DNA from: Pictodentalium vernedei
Lineage: Eukaryota; Mollusca; Scaphopoda; Dentaliida; Dentaliidae
Assembly (NCBI GenBank): GCA_031216915.1
Contig: CM062289.1
Span: 58,160,577 to 58,224,576, forward strand
Reading direction: 5' to 3'
Length of the DNA stretch: 64,000 nt
Shown here: positions 1-10,849 of the stretch, piece after piece
How positions within the stretch are numbered: the first letter of the stretch is position 1
How the letters are laid out: each line of letters opens with the position of its first letter
Made by a program: the position numbers and the translations under genes
The notes under the pieces: model-generated
Seen by the model: only the letters and a program-made list of their open reading frames with translations
What the model was told of the DNA's origin: nothing
Databases searched by the model: none

Positions 1-1379
1 ATAACAAATGTACACATTGGACGAGAAAAGACATTTTGTGCAATAAATTAACCTTCCAGGGCATTCATTCGATCGTTCAGTGTAACTGAGGCAGTTTGAG
101 ATTCCATTTTGAGTGAACTCTGCAGTCTTGGTAAGTTAGCACTTTATTTTTCAACATTATAAAGTTTTAGACTTGAAGTTTAGCCTTCTTTTTATTTACC
201 TCAAATCTTGATAACTTTTGTTTGAAATGGGCTGCACTTACAAATAAAGGCTTTAGGTTGTCCACATTTACTACAGATACAACATGTATACAAAGGGAGA
301 AATATATTGCACAATAACTGCAAAAAAAATGTTATGTCTTGTTTCCACAAGTAATTTAGTTTGTACACATATTTTTATAACCCCCCCCCCCTCCCCCTCC
401 CATCAATACCCTGACAGCATTTTCTCAAAAGCTCACAAAATGAGTATCCAACAGTCTTAGTCAGAGGCTCAAAGAGAAATAAGGGAAGGGGGGGGGGGAG
501 TGTTCTCACCAGTAAGCTCCAATTTATTTTGGTTGATAATATTTTCAAAGAAAGATTGATTAATGTTTACATTATTTTGTGCTAGTACTAAAACTATACT
601 TCAGTTTGTTATCTGAACGGCTCTGTCAATATTTTTTTCTTGGTATCTGGTTTCAAAACAAAATAATTTTTTATGTGTCTGCTCCAATATCTTGTCAGTC
701 TTAAATTTGGAATTTAGTATTCTGAATTTTCATTTAGTAAGTAGTTTTAAAGAGGACTGATAGAATGTGGCTAAGTAAAATGATAGGCTTTTGGTCATTT
801 TCTTGGGGTCGAGGGCTGACCAATCAAACTGCCCTGAACTATTGTTTCAAAATCAAAATGCAGGCCCTTTCCTCGAATTTGCCTATGAAAATGCTTTGCC
901 CACTACCCTGATATTTGCCAAAATTATAAAAATACCCCCTCCCTCTGAACAATCTGTTATGAAAATACCAGTCCCTTTCAATGAAAACTGCAAAATTAGC
1001 TGCTTATTGGTGAAGGGGGGTGAAAGTGCTGCAACCCCAATCCCATCTCATACACCCATGTAGCTAATTCATATAGGTGACATTCGATTTAAGTTTTGTT
1101 GCTGATAATTAAAGCAAAATAATACCCTTGTATAAAACAGAAATACAAGCAAATGATCCCTAATTAGTCATTTAAAAATACACATCAATCTGTGTCTGGA
1201 AAATATTGTCATATTGTCTGTGTTTTAAATATTCTAATAATTATTTTTGAATTTCATGGAAGTCATCTCATAAAATTGACAATATATTGCATTCATCAGA
1301 CCACATGTATTTTCCACCCTAAAACCCCTCTTTGTGGTCTCATTCCCACCCTACTCAAAACTTTTCAGAATTTCAGTAG
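1..1379. other. No gene recognised; AT-rich non-coding sequence
   Basis: I see no coding signal here. There are homopolymer-rich patches (C-run near 381-400, G-run near 489-499). A good splice-donor-like GTAAGT lies at 131-136 after a stretch with stops in the frames examined; it could be the end of a non-coding exon, but nothing else supports that. The open frames of 80-90 codons in this stretch have low-complexity composition and match no family I know. Confidence 0.5.
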
Positions 1380-1751
1380 TATACAGGAGTATACAATTAA
1401 CAGGGATTTGGTCAGTTTCCTGTGTTCTGGAGGTTAACTGAGCATTTATTCTATTATATCTTGTTTGACAGAGCTCTGTCAAACAAGATATAATAGAATA
1501 AATGCCTGTATTGGATGTAGTGAGGTCAAAAAGGTTGATAAATAAGGGGAATTTGGTGCGTGTCACAGTAATTTTTTAGACATATTAAAAAAAATTATAT
1601 ACAATTAACAGGAGTTTACTCTACAACCCATATGCAATTAACAGATCAAATTTGTACTGAAGATATGGTAAATGGTTTTGTGTTTGAAAATTATATTCAA
1701 TTAACAGGGATATACAATTAAGAGATATCCAGTTAAGTGGGCTCCACTGTA
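1380..1751. mobile_element. pogo/Tigger-like MITE, 5' degraded copy
   Basis: The right end GGGCTCCACTGTA matches the intact family member at 39395-39823. The middle carries the family's palindrome centred on GAGCTC (about 1451-1500), followed by repeated AATTAACAGG-type motifs. The left terminal inverted repeat (CAGTGGAGCCC) is not recognisable. Non-coding. Confidence 0.65.
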
Positions 1752-1774
1752 ATAAAAAGAGTTCATTAGTGAGG

Positions 1775-2032
1775 AATGGGGAGCACAGTAGCTTGGTGGT
1801 TACGGTATTGGACTTCAGATTGAAAGGACACAGTTCAGTCTCCACCAGGGGTAACTGCCTTGTGGTCTTGGACAAGGCACTTAATCCCAAGAGCCCAGGT
1901 GGTGGCACAGCCGCGCTGTGTACCAAGGCATACTGCACATCAGTGGTGCACTTGTCTTCAACTAACGCTAACTCCGCTTGTGTGGAGTTAGTACGTTGTG
2001 AGTCCGACAGTTGCTCAGTAGTTTTCTTCAGG
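1775..2032 (+). mobile_element. tRNA-derived SINE, head and body (interrupted)
   Basis: This is the 5' part of a SINE seen about seven times in the window: a tRNA-like head, then a body containing ACTGCACATC and GGTGCACTTGTCTTCAAC. It stops at TCTTCAGG (2025-2032). The rest of the SINE resumes at 8743 after a 6.7 kb insertion, and TCTTCAGG is repeated at 8735-8742. Confidence 0.75.
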
Positions 2033-2790
2033 GAATGCCGGACATAATCCCATCGGACATAATCCCATCCGGACAAAATCCCAGTGGACAAAATCCCAGC
2101 GGACAAAATCGCATACATGGGCGGACAGAATCCCAGTTGGGTATAAAAAATAAAAAGACACAATTTTTTATCCCATTGGATTCAAGTACTTTTATTTCTT
2201 AATATCAATAATATTAACATTAACAACAGAATTAATATAAGCACTGTAACTATGTTCTTCAAAGTAACTAGTGATTTATTATAACAATACCAGTGATAAT
2301 AAGTATAAAGAACAACAATAACTATAGGTTAAGCCAGGTGTGTTTATACTAATTTATGATAAAAAATATGCAATACTGTGACACTTCTAATAATGAAGGA
2401 AGTATGTTTTGATAAGATTAAAAATTGAGAACAGTTCTTCCGAAATTGGCCAAGGTTTATTGTTTTTCCAGTGCTATTTTCAAAGGTTGGTGTTTTGTTA
2501 CCAATTCACAACTTCTTCACAGCTTCTCTGGCGTCGCTGGCCAATGGTTTTGGACTCGGATAGTTGTTAACTGAGAGAGCTTACCAAGAATTAATGTTAA
2601 TGACAACTGGTATTTTTATGGTAGAAAATAGAGGATACCTTTTCCTTTGAAATGCATCAATTGTGCCTTAATTAACTACATAAGACTTAGACATACAAAA
2701 ATACTTTTTACCACTGAAATACCAGTAAGTAACATTAGTTATTGGAAAGCTCTGAGAGAGCTTTCCAAGAATTAATGTTAATGACTGGTA

Positions 2791-3060
2791 TTTCTTATCA
2801 ACCTACTCACATTTGTTTACTTCAGGCTTGCACTACAGTGGAAGTCCCTAACTCGGATAAAATACTCTCTATTTTTGTCTTTCCCAAGCAATTTGGGAAA
2901 GAAAAGTGGTGCAAAAGTACCAATAAAAAATAAGCCAAAACTGGGTTGAGTGCAACCGGCGCAGACCCAGTACGGGACGCTCTCTCCCAAGTACAACTCC
3001 ACGACTTCCGTTGCCAGTGCGCATATACCGTCTCTAAAGACTCATTCTTTTTATAATCCG
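2791..3060 (+). repeat. DIRS copy 1 left inverted terminal repeat
   Basis: It starts TTTCTTATCAACCTACTC and ends near GACTCATTCTTTTT. It is the reverse complement of 8245-8515 with few differences. The same terminal repeat recurs at 14610 (copy 2) and at both ends of copy 3. Confidence 0.85.
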
Positions 3061-3505
3061 CTTTGTGTCGAGATGTTTTTGCACGCTTATCAGTGTTTCT
3101 CCAGCTCGATGTTTGATGATTCCTGATTCATTGTGCATCAGTGTATCTTTTGTATTCTCAGGAACAGTGTTTTTTATATTCTCTTTTATATTATATATCC
3201 ATAATGTATATTTAATTGTTCTCTCTCGAGTCGCACACGCGAATTTCGTGTGCCATGCGGTTCGGACTTATAATATTTCACAATTATTGTTAATGCTTTA
3301 TTTGCTAAATTTTCTAATTGTGTTAGAGTTAGGTGTCAACGGGGGTACCACTTCTACAGTTTTTCTTCTTTCTTTTGAGAGTAGTCATCCTGTTGTGTGG
3401 TTCCCGGTCGACCGTCTGGGGTTTTTGTTTCTGTCACCTTTCTCTCTTCTTTGGGGTGTTCTTCTGTTTTCTGATTTCACCTTCTCTGCTCCTCTCACCT
3501 CTATC

Positions 3506-5640
3506 ATGCCCAGGACAATTCCTTGTGGGCAATGTCTGCTGCCAAAGCATGTGGACGATTTACATTCGTCCTTCCTCCTGTAATGGGTGTTCGGCCGAGC
3601 GGCCATGTGGTGTCTGTGGATCATGGTCATCCACTTTCTGGGCGTCAGTTAACCGTGTCGTTCGTTCTCGTGGCTGTGCCTCCCGCTCCTGCGGGAAAGG
3701 AGAACGTGGTCGTTCTGTGGCTCCCGAGCCGACCTTGTCTGGTGAGAGTTATTCCTCCTCCGTGGGGGATGTGCAGTCTTTTCCTGTAGTGGATACTGCG
3801 GGAGCCGTTGAGTGTTCTGGTGAAGAGGTGCCTGGTTCTGGGACTACGGTCCCCCTCCAGTCGACATCTGAGGCTGTCACTATGGTTGTGACTCCTCCTT
3901 CGGAGCAGAGCAGGTGTGCTCTCTCCACTATTTCACCAGCCTCAACGACTCCCGACGTATCTACTACTACTGCTGGTCCGTCTGCTTCGTCATCAGTTTC
4001 AGCCGGCCTCAGTTTTCGCTGCAGGGGACTGCAGGAATGTCCGGTACTGTAGACGTGGGATATCGGCCTCAGCCTTCCCTGACTTCAACTTGGCGAAGTC
4101 GGAAGGGGCTGCCGGCCGAACCCATCTCTGTGGTCTCTTCGCCATCGAGCACCACAGTTGTGTCTTTGGATTCGGATGTTCTTAGTGGAGACACTATGAA
4201 CTCCGTGGCGTTTCCGTCTACTCATTCTGGCCTCACGACCAGTTTTGGGGGACCAACGCCTTTTGTGCAGCCTGGACCTTCTGCCCCTCTCATGAGTTCT
4301 CGCCATATTGATCCTCGGGGTGCCTCGTACCCCTATACACATCTGCCTTCAGATGTTTTGGCTGCCGCCCGTCGTCCCGCGTCAGGTGTTTTGGAGGATC
4401 GTGGCCCTTCGCTGGTTAAGAGGGTCAGAGGTGAAGCCACTTTGCCGGTTCGCTCCCCTGTCGAACCGGTCGGTACGGGCAGTGAGCTTAGGGAGGCCCT
4501 CTCCTTACTCACTCAGGTTCTTTCTAAGAGCCTTCCTGTTGCTTCCAGCGAGGCAATGAGTGGTTTCCAGGCGCCTCCTATAGATTGGAAACAGGCCGGT
4601 TTCTGATTCCCCTGGTGTCCCGACACCATGGGAGGCGTCGGCTGGTTTGCCCACGATGGGCTATGTGTCTTCCGACTCTGGGGAGGAGTCCGACATGCTT
4701 GATGTCGAGGGCCAGCAGTCTTCGGACTTGGGGGCAGCTCTTGACTTTGTGTTTGGGTTTCTGCCTGATCTCAAACCTGCTAACCAGCCGACAGTGTCAG
4801 CCTGGCCGCGATCATTGGTCGCGCGCCAACAGCCTATGGAGCAACCTGCTTCTGGGCGCCTTCGACCGTGCCAGTTGGTACAGGTGGTTGAAGCTTTTTC
4901 AGCATTGGACTCCAAGCTGAATTCCAAGGCTCTGAAGACTTCGTTCTTCACCAGGGTTGACACCTTTTTGCCTTCTGTGCATTATCGTTCCTACGATTCC
5001 GCCAATCTGTCGGTCTGCCAGACTTTGATGGTTCTGGATCAGGACTCCACTTCCCTCGGGCTTTCCAAGCCCAAGTTTGCTGTCATTCCATTGACGACTC
5101 TGGAGTCCACGTTGGTTGGGGTTATCTAGAGAGATGCTTGGCATGCTTTCTCTCTCAGATCACATTGTCTCAGCTTTGGCTGCTTATCTGCCTCCAGATA
5201 AGTTTGATGAGGTACAGGCTCCTTTGCATGTGCTGTCCAAGGCGCTTATGCATCTTACTCACACACATGCCTGTAACACGGCTAATCTGGAATTAGTTTG
5301 AAGGGACACTGTGCTGGACACAGGACGATCCCTTCCCGAGGAGCAGCGTGCTGCTCTTCGATCTGCTTCTTTGGCAGGTCCGCAACTTTTCCATGGTTCC
5401 GTGTCGACGGTCTGGGATGACGTCCTACGTCATTCCAAAGATCAGCTGCTGTTTCCTCAGCTTGATCAGCCTTCTAGGGGAGGCAGGGTCGTTCCAAGCC
5501 TAACAAGTACCCTTCTGCTTCCTCTGTGAAGCAAAAGGCTGGTCCTTCTGCCGCCGCCTCTACTTCTTACTCAAGGGGTAAGGGTAAGGGTCGGCAGAAT
5601 CGAGGGAAGTGTCAGGATTCTTCATTTAGTAGAGGAGGTG
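3506..5640 (+). pseudogene. DIRS gag-like ORF1, frameshifted
   Basis: This is a degenerate gag-like region. It starts at the ATG of MPRTIPCGQCLLPKHVDD and, after a frameshift, continues CNGCSAERPCGVCG. The clustered CxxC pairs would form a zinc-binding head, as in DIRS gag proteins (inference). A long Ser/Pro/Thr-rich stretch follows. The best preserved part is about 4647-5120, in which MGYVSSDSGEESD, FFTRVDTFLP and SYDSANLSVCQTL can be read. The downstream pieces LPPDKFDEVQAPLHVLSKAL and ACNTANLELV sit in other frames. Copies 2 and 3 carry the same motifs, which lets the original frame be followed across stops. At least four frameshifts or stops make it non-functional. Confidence 0.75.
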
Positions 5641-5699
5641 GTTTCTCCTCTCGCGGGCATTGTCGGGGCTCGAAATGAAGGTCCTCACCTCGACTCGTC

Positions 5700-6652
5700 C
5701 CAGGTTGGAGGAAGGATAGCAGAGTTCACAGATCATTGGGCCACCATCACATCCGATCCATGGGTGTTAGATGTTGTCCGGTCCGGGCTGCGAATATCCT
5801 TCTGACGGCACCCCACTCTGTCAAGGGTGCCTCTTCCAACCACAGTTCCTTCAGACGTTTTACGTCGGGAACTTTTGTCCCTGGAGATTGGCAATCTCCT
5901 GGCAAAGGGGGCGATCGAGGTCATCAAGAACATTCAGTCAGTGGGTTTCTATTCCCGCCTGTTCTTGGTGCCGAAGAAGGACGGCCGACTCCGACCGGTT
6001 ATAATCCACTGAATTGGACTTACCCACGTCCGATTGCATTCTGACGGCAGATGCCAGCGATCTCGGATGGGGTGCGACATTGGATCCTCTCGGTCTTTCC
6101 CTACAAGGGATGTGGGACCAGGATCAAGCAGCTCTACACATCAACCAGAAGGAGCTTCTTGCTCTTCTTCTGTGTTTCAGGCAGTGGATCCCTCACCTGT
6201 CGAATCGCCAGGTCCTTCTGCTATCCGACAATTCGACAGTGGTTGCTTACATTCGGAACCAGGGCGGCACGCACTCGGTTCCGATGTACGAATTAGCCCG
6301 GGATCTTCTACTGCTCGCTCAGGATGTTCACGTCGGAGTGGTTGTTCATCACATTCCCGGTCGTCTGAACGTCCTAGCCGCCTCCCTGTCCAGACAGGGC
6401 AGGGTTATTTCGACCGAGTGGATGCTTCACAGGGCAGTGTTCCAGTTGCTTTGCGATCTCTGGGGACGTCCCCACATCGACCTCTTTGCGACTCGTTGGA
6501 ACCATCAGGTGGACACTTTTGTGTCCCCGTGTCCAGATCCTCTGGCTTTTGCCGTGGATGCTCTGTCACTCAATTGGAACGGTCTAGTCAGCTACACCTT
6601 CCTGCCGGTTCCGATTCTTCCTCAGGTTCTCGCAGTTGTCGAATCATTTTGA
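5700..6652 (+). pseudogene. DIRS reverse transcriptase (core deleted) and RNase H
   Basis: The RT N-terminus is readable at 5827-6009 (NLLAKGAIEVIKNIQSVGFY, then FLVPKKDGRLRPVI). The sequence then jumps directly to the RNase H region, so about 770 bp that would hold the RT palm and the YxDD box are missing compared with copy 2 (17016-17780). The RNase H domain is open from 6014 to 6652: LTADASDLGWGATLD (first Asp), QKELLALLL (Glu), LLLSDNSTVVAYI (second Asp) and HHIPGRLNVLAASLSR, where the usual final Asp is Ala. The C-terminal DLFATRWN...VDALSLNW block is typical of DIRS-like pol proteins. The protein cannot be an active polymerase. Confidence 0.85.
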
Positions 6653-6854
6653 TCGCTCCCCTGTCACCTCAGTGGGTGTGGATCAATCAGCTCCGCTCAC
6701 TGATGGCGGCAGTTCCGGCACGTCTCCCACTACGTTGCGACCTTCTTTGTCAAGGTCGCCCGAGGAGGTTTCACGTTGACCCGACTTCGTTGCGCCTTCA
6801 CGCATATCTTTTGTCAGGTCCTGTCTCCTCTGTAGAGGTTTTTCGAGACGAGCA

Positions 6855-7868
6855 GTGGAGTGCATTTCTTCTTCAAGGAGGCACTCCTCTGGTTTAGCTT
6901 ATGCAGCTAAATGGAAGGTCTTCTGTCGATGGTGTGCTGATCACTCTGTTGATTATGCCAATCCTTCGATTTCACAGATTGCGGAGTTTCTGGTATATCT
7001 GTTTGATTCTCGGGGTCTCCAGCCTGTTACCATCAAGGGTTACAGGTCCATGCTTTCAGAGACTTTTTCTTTTGTGGGGAAGCGTCGTATCGGCACTAAT
7101 CCTTACCTCTCCAAGCTTGTTCGGCACTTTTCTTTGAAAAGACCTCGGACTTTGCAGCTTACTCCATGATGGAATCTTTCGTGGGTGCTGCTTTGCTTGG
7201 GGGGGGGGGGGGGCCGTTCGAACCTTTATCCCAGGTGGATATGCATTTTCTCACATATAAGATGGTTTTTCTGATGGCATTTGCTTCGGCCAGACAGGTT
7301 AGTGAGCTTCATGCCCTCTCGGTTGACCCGGCCTTCTTTAGGGGCTCTCCCAACAGTGTTACTTTTACCACTGATTGCTCCTTTTTTGGCCAAGAATCAG
7401 TTACCAGATACTCCTTCTCCTCCTATCTGTATCAGGGCTCTTCCTTCTGTTGAGGGTAATCACCCTTTGCTCTGTCCGGTCCGTGCTATTCGCATTTATC
7501 TTGATCGGACATGCTTCATACGGAAAGGCAGGAAACGTTTTTTTCTGTCTCTTATTCCGGGTCGACAGAAGATCTCTCCTCAATCCATTTCTCGATGGAT
7601 TTGTCTTGCTATTCGTATGGCTTATGGTCGTTTTGCAGCTGGCGATTGTATTACCAATCGTATTTCTGCCCACGAGGTGCGGGCACTATCCACCTCTTGG
7701 GCTTATTCTAACTCCGTCAGGTTGTCGGATGTTTTGCAGGCAGCCTACTGGAGAAATGCTTCTACTTTCTCCACCTTTTATCTGTGCCAGTTGCAGGAGC
7801 AGTCAGAGGACCTTTTTGCCCTGGGTCCTCTTTCTTCTGCTCAGGCTGTTGTCTGCCATAGCCATTAG
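6855..7868 (+). pseudogene. DIRS tyrosine recombinase, frameshifted
   Basis: The N-terminal core-binding-like part is at 6855-7165 (AAKWKVFCRWCADHSVDY, ISQIAEFLVYLFDSRG, TIKGYRSMLSETFSFVG). A TGA stop at 7166-7170 and a 12-14 bp G-run near 7200 break the frame. The catalytic part continues with FASARQVSELHALS, which carries the first Arg. After another shift near 7376 comes an intact C-terminus with HEVRALSTSWAY (HxxR motif) and WRNASTFSTFYL (likely Tyr nucleophile). The enzyme would insert circular DIRS DNA by phage-integrase-type recombination (family knowledge). The order gag, RT-RNase H, recombinase is standard for DIRS. Confidence 0.85.
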
Positions 7869-8086
7869 GCTTCTTGAAGGTCAGTTTTCAGCCTTGTGCT
7901 GTTACTGCCCTTTTTCTGTCTGTGTGTCACACAGGCCCATATGTCTCCTTTCATTGTCCTTTATCAATGATTGCGACATTATGGTTGTTAAGCCTCAGGA
8001 CCTCTTCCTTCTGCTTCACGGTTCCAGTGCACTGGGGTTATGTGTGGGTTGGTTATGCGATTCCCTCCAGCCTTTTGTCTTTTCAG

Positions 8087-8180
8087 CCTGAAGTAAACAA
8101 TTGTGAGTAGGTTGATAAGAAATCTAAATTTTATAGTAAATTTCCTTTCTTATTATACCTACCACAATTGTTTACATGGA
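8087..8180 (+). repeat. DIRS copy 1 internal complementary region
   Basis: It reads CCTGAAGTAAACAATTGTG...GATAAGAAA, the complement of the left outer end, and runs straight into TCTAAATTTTATAGTAAATT...ACAATTGTTTAC, the complement of the right outer end. The two ends are thus joined end to end as a template, as in DIRS1 replication models. Confidence 0.85.
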
Positions 8181-8244
8181 GGCCATCCCGTCTTCTTTAC
8201 GGGTAAAGAATCTTTCCTCCCCGCTGATCACATAACTCTAACGT

Positions 8245-8540
8245 TGATGGATTCAAAAAGAATGAGTCTTTAGAGACGGTATATGTGCACTGGCAACGGA
8301 AGTTGTGGAGTTGTACTTGGGAGAGAGCGTCACGTACTGGGTCTGTGCCGGTTGCACTCGACCCAGTTTTGGCTTATTTTTTATTGGTGCTTTTGCACCA
8401 CTTTTCTTTCCCAAATTGCTTGGGAAAGACAAAAATAGAGAGTATTTTATCCGAGTTAGGGACTTCCACTGTAGTGCAAGCCTGAAGTAAACAATTGTGG
8501 TAGGTATAATAAGAAAGGAAATTTACTATAAAATTTAGAT
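8245..8540 (-). repeat. DIRS copy 1 right inverted terminal repeat
   Basis: Reverse complement of the left repeat, plus a right-end-specific extension (GGAAATTTACTATAAAATTT, 8517-8536). That extension also appears in complement inside the internal complementary region, so it belongs to the element end. Confidence 0.85.
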
Positions 8541-8742
8541 TTTTCTGGTAGAAATCATCAATTGTGCCTTAACTAACTACATAAGACTTAGACATACAAA
8601 AATACTTTTTACCACTGAAAATACAAATATATTGCCTGGTGTTTTGTCCGCCCATGTCTGGGATTTTGTCCGCTGGGATTTCGTCCGGGTAAAAAATCTG
8701 GGATATTGTCCGGATGGGATTTTGTCCGCGCACCTCTTCAGG

Positions 8743-8826
8743 TACTCTAGCTCTCCACCCATAAAACTGTGCGACACAAGGTGACACTGACTGTTATATG
8801 TGTTGTTAAACCTCAATAAATAAATA
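8743..8826 (+). mobile_element. tRNA-derived SINE, 3' tail (continuation of 1775-2032)
   Basis: The sequence resumes the SINE body (TACTC..CTCCACCC.TAAAACTGT) and ends in the AATAAATAAAT tail found at the other copies. It is the missing 3' part of the SINE interrupted at 2032. Confidence 0.7.
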
Positions 8827-8859
8827 ATACATGAGGAATAGGCCTAAAAAAATAAAAAA

Positions 8860-9245
8860 ATCTGTTTCTCAGGCCCTCCCACATGGTCCTTTTGGCTGCC
8901 GCATGCTCTCTTTTTATAACCAATTTAAACTTTAAAAAAATTAAAATTAAATGGTTTATGTCTGATATTTTACCCAAGTTAAAAAAATTGATGAATTTGT
9001 CCCTTGAGTGCAAGAAGGCTTTACAATGCTTTAGCATTGCAAAGCCTTCTTGCACTCAAGGGATGAAATACACCACCACCCATGCTATTCTGTAGATTAT
9101 GAGACCTAAAACTTAAACCAAGAACATGAACTTTTGATGGCAAAGAAGTAATTACTGAAATAAAAAATAAAATAAAAAAACGCTCGCCCGCATGCAATTT
9201 CACAAATAATGGCCCAAGAAACAGAAGATCTACTTTGTGTGGCCA
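8860..9245. repeat. Foldback element F1, copy 1
   Basis: The subterminal inverted motifs are TGTTTCTCAGGCC and its counterpart GGCCCAAGAAACA. The centre is a strong hairpin (about 8996-9062) with arms CCCTTGAGTGCAAGAAGGCT and their complement. Related copies are at 45640-46005 and partly at 14050-14609. Non-coding. Confidence 0.65.
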
Positions 9246-9617
9246 TAACTGGTATCAGTATCTACATCCTTTTTGTGATTCTTCATTGAATCCCCTGCAC
9301 ACTGATGTCAAAATACCAAAATTTCAAGATAGTGTTCATGCTGCTGGGTGCAAATTTAGCAAATTGCACTAAAAATGTGAATGGTACCCAAAAATCTTCA
9401 TTTGCTAAAATTTTGGCTCTAAAAAAGTTTCTTTCACTTGTGATGGAAAGCTACTGCAGCAGTGAAGAACACAATCGATGATGCAACAAACAAAAACAAT
9501 ATGTCATTACTTCTTTTGTCAATTAGGTGTTGGAAATTGTGTTTGGACAAACTTTCCTTGTCAATTGTCAGCTGGTGGTAATGCATCATTGTTTTTTCTT
9601 CAATAAAACGTGGGTGA

Positions 9618-9845
9618 CAAGCCAGAAAATAAGCTGACTGTCATCTGCAAAATGAGGTCCCCAGAGGGGGAATTTAGTGATCACTAAATTTACCCTCTGT
9701 GAACCTCAATCTGAATCAGAGTCTTAAAACTAAACAGAAAGAGGTACCCAGAGGATAAATTGGCCCACTATATGGGATAGCATCATCAAATTCACCCTCT
9801 GGGGACCTCATTCTGCAAATGTCAGACTGCTTATTTTCCGGCATC
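9618..9845. mobile_element. hAT-like MITE family H1, copy 1
   Basis: The left terminal repeat is CAAGCCAGAAAATAAGC and the right end GCTTATTTTCCGGC, with arms GAGGTCCCCAGAGGG and complement. The target duplication is not clear in this copy, but three other copies (43914, 51828, 63076) have 8 bp duplications. The short form of the family's central hairpin, TTTAGTGATCACTAAA, lies at about 9670-9692. Confidence 0.7.
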
Positions 9846-9847
9846 AA

Positions 9848-10407
9848 TCAGTCAATTCGGCATCAACCTTACACCAAGACAAGTTTTTACGGACTATGAA
9901 ACTGCAGCTCAAAACGCCATTCAAATAACTTTTCCAAACGTGACCCTCAAAGGATGTTTCTTTCATTATGGGCAGGCTGTGTGGAAACATGCCCAGAAAA
10001 GTGGTTTGAAAACATTGTTCCAGGATGACGAAGAAGTTCAGTGTGTGGTGTGGAGGGCTATTGCTCTTCCGCTAATTCCTGTTGAGCATGTCAGCGATGC
10101 GTGGTTTTTAACCCTCGAGGAGGCTCCTGTAAATGCTAGTGTAGAACAGTTCACTGACTATGTGACAAGTTATTGGGTGGAAGGTGACCACGGACGGTTA
10201 ATGTGGAACCATTTTGACACGGTTGGGCCATGCACGACGAACCATATCGAGGGTTGGCACCGGAAATTAAGTTTATTCATCGCCGGGTCACATCCCAACA
10301 TTTTCAGAATGATAGACTTCCTCAAAAAAGAACAGGAATCAACAATAATTCAACTAAGTGCAGGAGGAAAACTGGCACCCAGGAAAAAAAAAGTACAGAA
10401 AAATTGA
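9848..10407 (+). pseudogene. Mutator-like (MULE) transposase, C-terminal fragment
   Basis: The open frame reads QVFTDYETAAQNAI, then VTLKGCFFHYGQAVWKHAQK and NHIEGWHRKL, which fits the catalytic-core to C-terminal region of MULE-type transposases. The DYE block would hold a catalytic Asp, and the C..H..GQA.W pattern is characteristic. The frame is open upstream of the first Met (9940) back to about 9850, so the fragment is longer than the Met-started reading. The N-terminus (DNA-binding domain, first catalytic Asp) is absent; an H1 MITE abuts the fragment at 9845. It ends in a Lys-rich tail (APRKKKVQKN). A relic of a larger transposon is the best reading; domestication is possible but unsupported. 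Confidence 0.75.
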
Positions 10408-10543
10408 CAATTCTCTGGGACATTTTAAAAGAATATTTCAAGCTGGTGAAATTGGACTACTCCAGTACCTGGACTCGGTTTCGCACAGTACTGGATTTTA
10501 ATTGAATATATAGTGTTGTGAATAATTATAAATTTTATTGTCT

Positions 10544-10722
10544 CAAAAGGTTCATTTTTTACAAAATTACATTCAACTTTTCCTCTCAAAAAATAGTTAT
10601 CAAATGTCATTTTATTTGATAACTATTTTTTGAGAGGAAAAGTTGAATGTAATTTTGTAAAAAGGTTCATTTTTTACAAAATTACATTCAACTTTTCCTC
10701 TCAAAAAATAGTTATCAAATGT
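10544..10722. repeat. Alternating inverted repeat, three arms
   Basis: A ~60 bp segment (GGTTCATTTTTTACAAAATT ... ATAGTTATCAAATG) occurs forward, then in reverse complement, then forward again with almost no differences. It can form a perfect hairpin in two alternative ways and may be the end of the MULE-related element next to it or a separate foldback. Confidence 0.7.
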
Positions 10723-10849
10723 TATTTTACCGTGATTAAGTCCAGTCGCGTTAACCAACTTCATCATTAAATGAGTAAACGAATAAGAAACGGACTATAA
10801 TCCTTCTCCCTTTGATGTACTTAATCTTCACACATTTTTACTAAACAAT

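Larger units (their letters stand above)
2791..8540 (+). mobile_element. DIRS-type tyrosine-recombinase retrotransposon, copy 1
   Basis: It is bounded by inverted terminal repeats (2791-3060 and 8245-8540). In order it holds a gag-like region, a reverse transcriptase fragment, an RNase H domain, a tyrosine recombinase and an internal complementary region (8087-8180) that is the complement of both outer ends joined together. That region is the hallmark of DIRS elements, which are thought to use it to circularise before recombinase-mediated insertion. There is no target duplication, as expected. The neighbouring tandem unit gives an approximate empty site: ACTGGTATTTTT continuing to TGGTAGAAA. 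All reading frames are broken, and no methyltransferase domain is recognisable. Confidence 0.88.
2033..8734. mobile_element. hAT-like inverted-repeat element carrying a DIRS insertion
   Basis: The two ends are inverted copies of a minisatellite-like array of CGGACAAAATCCCA units (2037-2140 on the left, complement at 8640-8730 on the right). The flanking 8 bp TCTTCAGG is duplicated exactly (2025-2032 and 8735-8742), and the split SINE confirms both boundaries. Eight-bp duplications fit hAT-type cut-and-paste transposons (family knowledge). No transposase for this element is visible. Inside, a ~175 bp unit is duplicated in tandem (about 2575-2750 and again from 2754), and the DIRS element interrupts the second unit. 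Confidence 0.65.

Noticed and set aside
791-1063. 90-codon open frame as a gene
   Set aside because: No family motifs, no splice or promoter context, and composition like the surrounding non-coding sequence.
3065-3583. 172-codon hydrophobic frame as a membrane protein
   Set aside because: It lies in the T-rich leader of the DIRS element, overlaps the gag start in another frame, and is not kept in copies 2 and 3.
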